6,818 bases of DNA from assembly GCA_017860075.1 (NCBI GenBank), contig JAFNAH010000115.1, forward strand, positions 1 to 6,818. Reading direction: 5' to 3'. The notes below the pieces were generated by a model. It worked only from the letters and a program-made list of their open reading frames with translations. It was not told the DNA's origin and did no database searches. Positions within the stretch are counted from its first letter, which is position 1. Each line of letters starts with the position of its first letter. A program made the position numbers and the translations under genes. The stretch is from Acidobacteriota bacterium. Its GTDB lineage: Bacteria; Acidobacteriota; UBA6911. Positions 5,594 through 6,818 of the stretch are shown one piece after another.

Positions 5594-6295
5594 ATGAGAT
5601 CCAGCCCTGTGAAAATCACAGCTGTACTCCTGACTTCTGGGACAGCCGCCAATGGTTTCTCCGAACGACGCCTGCAGATGGTCGAAGACCAGCTTCGGGC
5701 GCGCGGGATCACGGACCCCCTTGTCCTGGCGGCCATGCTCAAGGTGCCACGGCACCTCTTCGTGCCTCCCGGGATTGTCAATTCAGCCTACGAAGACACC
5801 GCCCTTCCCCTGACTCTGGGGCAGACGATATCCCAACCTTTTATCGTCGCCTACATGACGCAGGCGCTCGAGCTGAAGGGTGGTGAGAAGGTCCTGGAGA
5901 TCGGTACCGGGTCCGGATACCAGGCTGCCGTGCTCGCCGAGATTGTCAAGGAAGTCTACACGATCGAGATCATTCCCGAACTCGCGAAACACGCCGAGGA
6001 GGTCCTGACCTCGTTGGGATACAGGAATATCCGTTTCAAGACCGGCGATGGCTACCTCGGTTGGCCCGAGATTGCCCCGTTTGATGCCATCATCGTCACC
6101 GCCGCCCCGGACCATGTACCCCAGCCTCTCGTGGATCAGCTGAAGCGCGGAGGCCGGATGATCATTCCGCTTGGAAGAATCGACCAGAAGCTGCTGTTGA
6201 TCGAGAAAGGGGACACCGGAATCACGCGTCGCTCCACGATTCCGGTACGCTTCGTGCCCATGACAGGTAAGGCGATGCAGGGGCCACCGCGCTGA
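5594..6295 (+). CDS. pcm: Protein-L-isoaspartate O-methyltransferase
   Basis: SAM-dependent repair enzyme that methylates isoaspartyl residues in damaged proteins. From ATG 5594 it has 233 residues (family about 205-230). Family segments in order are RRLQMVEDQLRARGI (25-39), VPRHLFVPP (51-59), LTLGQTISQP (73-82) holding the conserved S80, SAM motif I VLEIGTGSGYQ (100-110), then TAAPDHVPQPLVDQL (149-163) and RFVPMTGKAMQG (219-230) near the C-terminus. The start is uncertain. The frame opens with TTG at 5546, and GTG 5609 is another option. None has a strong Shine-Dalgarno, although GGCGG lies at 5579-5583. Residues 7-20 are mildly hydrophobic, so a weak export signal cannot be excluded, but a short nonconserved extension is more likely. 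The Tat TIM-barrel gene lies 142 bp upstream. Confidence 0.92.
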   Translation: MRSSPVKITAVLLTSGTAANGFSERRLQMVEDQLRARGITDPLVLAAMLKVPRHLFVPPGIVNSAYEDTALPLTLGQTISQPFIVAYMTQALELKGGEKVLEIGTGSGYQAAVLAEIVKEVYTIEIIPELAKHAEEVLTSLGYRNIRFKTGDGYLGWPEIAPFDAIIVTAAPDHVPQPLVDQLKRGGRMIIPLGRIDQKLLLIEKGDTGITRRSTIPVRFVPMTGKAMQGPPR

Positions 6296-6317
6296 AACCC
6301 AGGATTTTCAGTTGACG

Positions 6318-6352
6318 CAGACCGGAATCCGTCTCGTGCCGTGGCCGGTCTG
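6318..6352. repeat. Inverted repeat between pcm and the FucI-like gene
   Basis: CAGACCGG (6318-6325) and CCGGTCTG (6345-6352) are perfect 8-bp arms 19 nt apart, in the 119-bp gap. No T-tract follows, so it may be an operator for the downstream gene or a weak pcm terminator. TTGACG (6312-6317) abuts it but lacks a paired -10. Confidence 0.4.
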
Positions 6353-6414
6353 ACCCGTTGCCGTGCTCATAGATCTGTACCCCGAGGAACGACACATTCA
6401 TCAGAGGTGGAATC

Positions 6415-6818
6415 ATGCCTAAGGCAATTGAGCTATCCGATGCAGCCGGACATTCCGACAGGAGGACGCCGGCTGTTGGCGTTTTCGTCCCCGGCGATCC
6501 GCGTATCGACACGGAGAGCAGGCAGCGGTGCAGGAACATCGTGCGGATGGTCGCGGACATACTGGCAGAACGTCTCAAGCTCCCGGACGGTTCCCCGGCA
6601 CGCGTCGTCTATTCGCCCGTGCTGGTGGACGGTGAGACTCAGGCAGACACAGTCGCTGCCCAATTCCACACCGCAGGGGTAAAGATCCTGGTGAGCACGC
6701 CGGACACCTGGGCCTTCCCGCAGCTCAGCGTGATCTCCCTGCTTCAGCAGTTTCCGCCGGACACGCCCATCAATTTTACCTGCGGCAACAGCGCACCCAA
6801 GCCCGGCGTAGTCTTCGC
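6415..6818 (+). CDS. L-fucose/D-arabinose isomerase family protein, 5' part
   Basis: The first 134 residues of an aldose-ketose isomerase-like protein running off the right edge. The pattern matches the N-terminal domain of FucI. VGVFVPGDPRIDTESRQRC (21-39) corresponds to the start of the first Rossmann-like unit. YSPVLVDGETQADTVAAQF (66-84) corresponds to the E. coli segment ending in a clipped Glu/Lys/Phe helix. STPDTWAFPQL (94-104) sits where FucI has TVTPCWCYGSE, and TCGNSAPKPGVVFA (from 122) aligns with NGTERPGAVYLAA. Known FucI enzymes interconvert L-fucose and L-fuculose, or D-arabinose and D-ribulose, with Mn2+, in the cytoplasm; the metal-binding residues lie in the unseen part, so the substrate is open. 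GAGG (6404-6407) precedes the ATG at 7 nt. It could be regulated through the inverted repeat at 6318-6352. Confidence 0.82.
   Translation, partial: MPKAIELSDAAGHSDRRTPAVGVFVPGDPRIDTESRQRCRNIVRMVADILAERLKLPDGSPARVVYSPVLVDGETQADTVAAQFHTAGVKILVSTPDTWAFPQLSVISLLQQFPPDTPINFTCGNSAPKPGVVF

Overview
The window is bacterial, GC-rich (roughly 60% by eye) and densely coded. It carries six convincing protein genes, a convincing small basic-protein gene, and one weaker 56-codon candidate. No tRNA, rRNA, CRISPR array, transposase or phage structural gene was seen. The lineage is not fixed by any one gene. A Tat-exported sugar-isomerase-like protein, a small coiled-coil protein with a Lys/Arg-rich tail, a single-chain Fe-S fumarase and a divergent fucose-isomerase-like protein together suggest an environmental Acidobacteriota-like or related soil/sediment lineage. 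That is an inference, held at low confidence.

Left part (1-2110): the 3' end of a MOT1-type molybdate/sulfate transporter gene enters from the left edge and stops at 1016. It converges on a minus-strand gene (1094-1696) for a membrane protein with a bacterial PH-like domain and a C-terminal SHOCT helix pair. Two small inverted repeats fill the 77-bp gap and may end transcription both ways. Upstream of the PH/SHOCT gene, on the same strand, lies an 82-codon gene (1861-2109) for a coiled-coil plus basic-tail protein, with a good sigma70-type promoter (2146-2175) and Shine-Dalgarno sequence.

Middle (2176-2965): a second minus-strand unit encodes a three-helix small membrane protein (start best placed at GTG 2784). 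A possible 56-codon ORF follows, whose GTG overlaps the stop codon of the membrane gene. The 181-bp divergent region up to 2966 holds a strong bulged inverted repeat (2836-2861) and a TATACT -10-like box for the plus-strand fumarase.

Right part (2966-6818), all on the plus strand: class I (Fe-S) fumarate hydratase; a Tat signal/lipobox protein with a xylose-isomerase-like TIM barrel; protein-L-isoaspartate O-methyltransferase; and the first 134 codons of an L-fucose/D-arabinose isomerase family protein running off the right edge. Gaps of 77-142 bp and a possible promoter before pcm suggest these are co-oriented neighbours rather than one tight operon. The fumarase belongs to the TCA cycle, Pcm to protein repair, and the TIM-barrel protein and FucI-like protein may both act on sugars or sugar derivatives.

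I do not see a clear new multi-gene system. The least explained pieces are the small basic coiled-coil protein, the small membrane gene with its overlapping ORF, and the dyad in the divergent promoter region.
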